Assembly: GCA_024398495.1 (NCBI GenBank)
Contig: JAKSJA010000007.1
Span: 1 to 64,000, forward strand
Length of the DNA stretch: 64,000 bases
Reading direction: 5' to 3'
Origin: Bacteroidaceae bacterium
GTDB lineage: Bacteria; Bacteroidota; Bacteroidia; Bacteroidales; Bacteroidaceae
A model generated the notes under the pieces. The model was given only the letters and a program-made list of their open reading frames with translations, ran no database searches and was not told the origin of the DNA. Made by a program: the position numbers and the translations under genes. Shown here piece after piece: positions 62,933 to 64,000 of this stretch (position 1 is its first letter; each line of letters starts with the position of its first letter).

Positions 62933-64000
62933 TTATTGGCACTCAAACACAAACGTGAATGGTTGTTTTTCTTCTGGCATAGGGATGCCTTGCATGACAA
63001 AGTCATCATCGCTCTGTGTAATAGTTATAGAGCCGTCTGCATTGCTGAATATGTATTCGACACGCTCGATATGCTCGTTGAGCGGAACATTGAACAGTTT
63101 CATTGGCCATACTGTAATGCTGTATGTAGCGTCGTATTCACTTGCACGTTTCATAAGTGTACGTGGGCTCTTCTCGGTGATTAGATATTTATTTCCTTCA
63201 GCGGTATAGGCTACGCCCTGGATATAGACGTTGTCGGCAGTCTTGAGAGCGTTGTCGGCTGCATCTCCATTAAAATAGAATGAGATGTAGTCGTCCTGCA
63301 AGGCTGACATAGGCGATACCTTGTTAAAGTGGTTCTGGCAAAAGTCGAGAGTCATGCCACTGCCACCCTTAACCTCGAAGCAATCGGTAGAGAATACGCA
63401 CTTCTTATGGTCTGTTCCCCCACTAAAACCATCATCAGTATGGTTCACGAATGCGCCTAAATGACATTTAAGGTTTTTGTCACCTACTGTTGTCTTAAGG
63501 TAAATCGTGTAGTTTGGTGCCTGATTGTTGATGATGTTATACTTGTCATCAGTCTGGTAAACCACCCATTCCATCTCGTCAAGCACGTTTGTTCCCACTC
63601 CGTATTCCTGTGTGAGACATTCTACCCACGTACGTCCGTTGCCGTTCTTTGGCAATGATGATGCAGGGATTATCGACATAGTGTATAGTTGGTCATGGTC
63701 TTCAGCCAAAGTGCACTTATAGGAGACCTTGCCATTAACTGCCACATTCCAACACTTCGGAACGAGAAAAGCAGCTACAAACTGTACTCCGCTATGGTCC
63801 TCATGACATTCGATGTATCCATCGATTACGAAAGTGGCTTCAGTTCCGGCGTATGCATACAACACGCCATCGGGATGATCCTCGCTGTATTGGCGTACAT
63901 CAAAGGACCTAATATATACACAACTAGCAATTGCTACCATTGTCATTATTGCAACAATTGCAATGTATGTACTCTTTGCTCTTGGTATTTTAGATAATTT
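62933..64000 (-). CDS. Lipoprotein of unknown function, N-terminus beyond the window
   Basis: The frame is open to the window edge, so the true start is probably outside (upstream codons continue KLSKIPRAKSTYIAIVAIMT). A hydrophobic stretch ending TMVAIASC is a lipobox, so this is a lipoprotein of at least 355 residues as seen here. The mature region is beta-rich, with GYIECHEDHSGVQFVAAFLVPKCWNVAVNGK and a second half from about 195. It resembles DUF4961-type proteins at SusC/SusD loci, an uncertain recollection. It is the first visible gene of the second uptake locus. Confidence 0.75.
   Translation of the reverse strand, partial: KLSKIPRAKSTYIAIVAIMTMVAIASCVYIRSFDVRQYSEDHPDGVLYAYAGTEATFVIDGYIECHEDHSGVQFVAAFLVPKCWNVAVNGKVSYKCTLAEDHDQLYTMSIIPASSLPKNGNGRTWVECLTQEYGVGTNVLDEMEWVVYQTDDKYNIINNQAPNYTIYLKTTVGDKNLKCHLGAFVNHTDDGFSGGTDHKKCVFSTDCFEVKGGSGMTLDFCQNHFNKVSPMSALQDDYISFYFNGDAADNALKTADNVYIQGVAYTAEGNKYLITEKSPRTLMKRASEYDATYSITVWPMKLFNVPLNEHIERVEYIFSNADGSITITQSDDDFVMQGIPMPEEKQPFTFVFECQ

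Overview
The window comes from a Bacteroidota chromosome, most likely a Prevotella-like member of the Bacteroidales. The evidence is three SusC-type and two SusD-type genes, two C10 (streptopain/interpain-like) peptidases, secreted proteins that share a short C-terminal tail of the type IX secretion kind, a methylmalonyl-CoA mutase and Na+-pumping decarboxylase genes of the succinate-propionate route, and many promoters of the Bacteroidota form TTTG-N19-21-TAnnTTTG. There is no rRNA, CRISPR array, transposase or prophage.

1-8.8 kb: a tandem repeat and a promoter-bearing palindromic repeat lead into a plus-strand run galM, a GxxExxY gene bracketed by inverted hairpin motifs, galK, a lipoprotein, murB and pheS. 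A minus-strand ECF sigma unit (small secreted protein, sigma, membrane partner, Spy-like protein) converges on it, followed by mazG. 8.8-12.6 kb: an outer-membrane protein and lipoprotein pair, then a repeat-rich gap with a 49-codon orphan ORF.

12.7-27.5 kb, all minus strand: SusC, SusD and a surface lipoprotein, C10 peptidase 2, secreted repeat proteins B and A, and C10 peptidase 1. The two repeat proteins consist mainly of four copies each of a module that is also the C-terminal part of the peptidases. No glycoside hydrolase is present, so I read the region as a protein or peptide acquisition locus, with the modules as an unnamed accessory domain family.

27.8-37.3 kb: valS-trpB2 (plus) faces a Sel1-repeat gene and mutB-mutA (minus). 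mutA is driven from a second copy of the palindromic promoter repeat. Beyond lies a degenerate array with a 22-bp period. 37.3-46 kb, minus: a large secreted multidomain protein, a PrsW-like membrane protease, an HEYTH metallopeptidase with a predicted barrel, and two paralogous membrane-anchored proteins with a gene-conversion tract. 46-49.9 kb, plus: a membrane AraC regulator, then OadG (with a lamin-tail domain), a biotin carrier and OadB, but no carboxyltransferase. 49.9-50.2 kb: tRNA-Ser(GGA) and tRNA-Pro(CGG), with a duplicated tRNA-Ser 3' end.

50.4-64 kb, minus: a lipoprotein cut by the window edge, a short SusC, SusD, a long SusC and a 1.5-kb-residue-scale CotH protein (about 1,530 residues). 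This is a second outer-membrane uptake locus without obvious glycosidases. mutAB together with the OadG/biotin/OadB genes suggests that the cell makes propionate from succinate.
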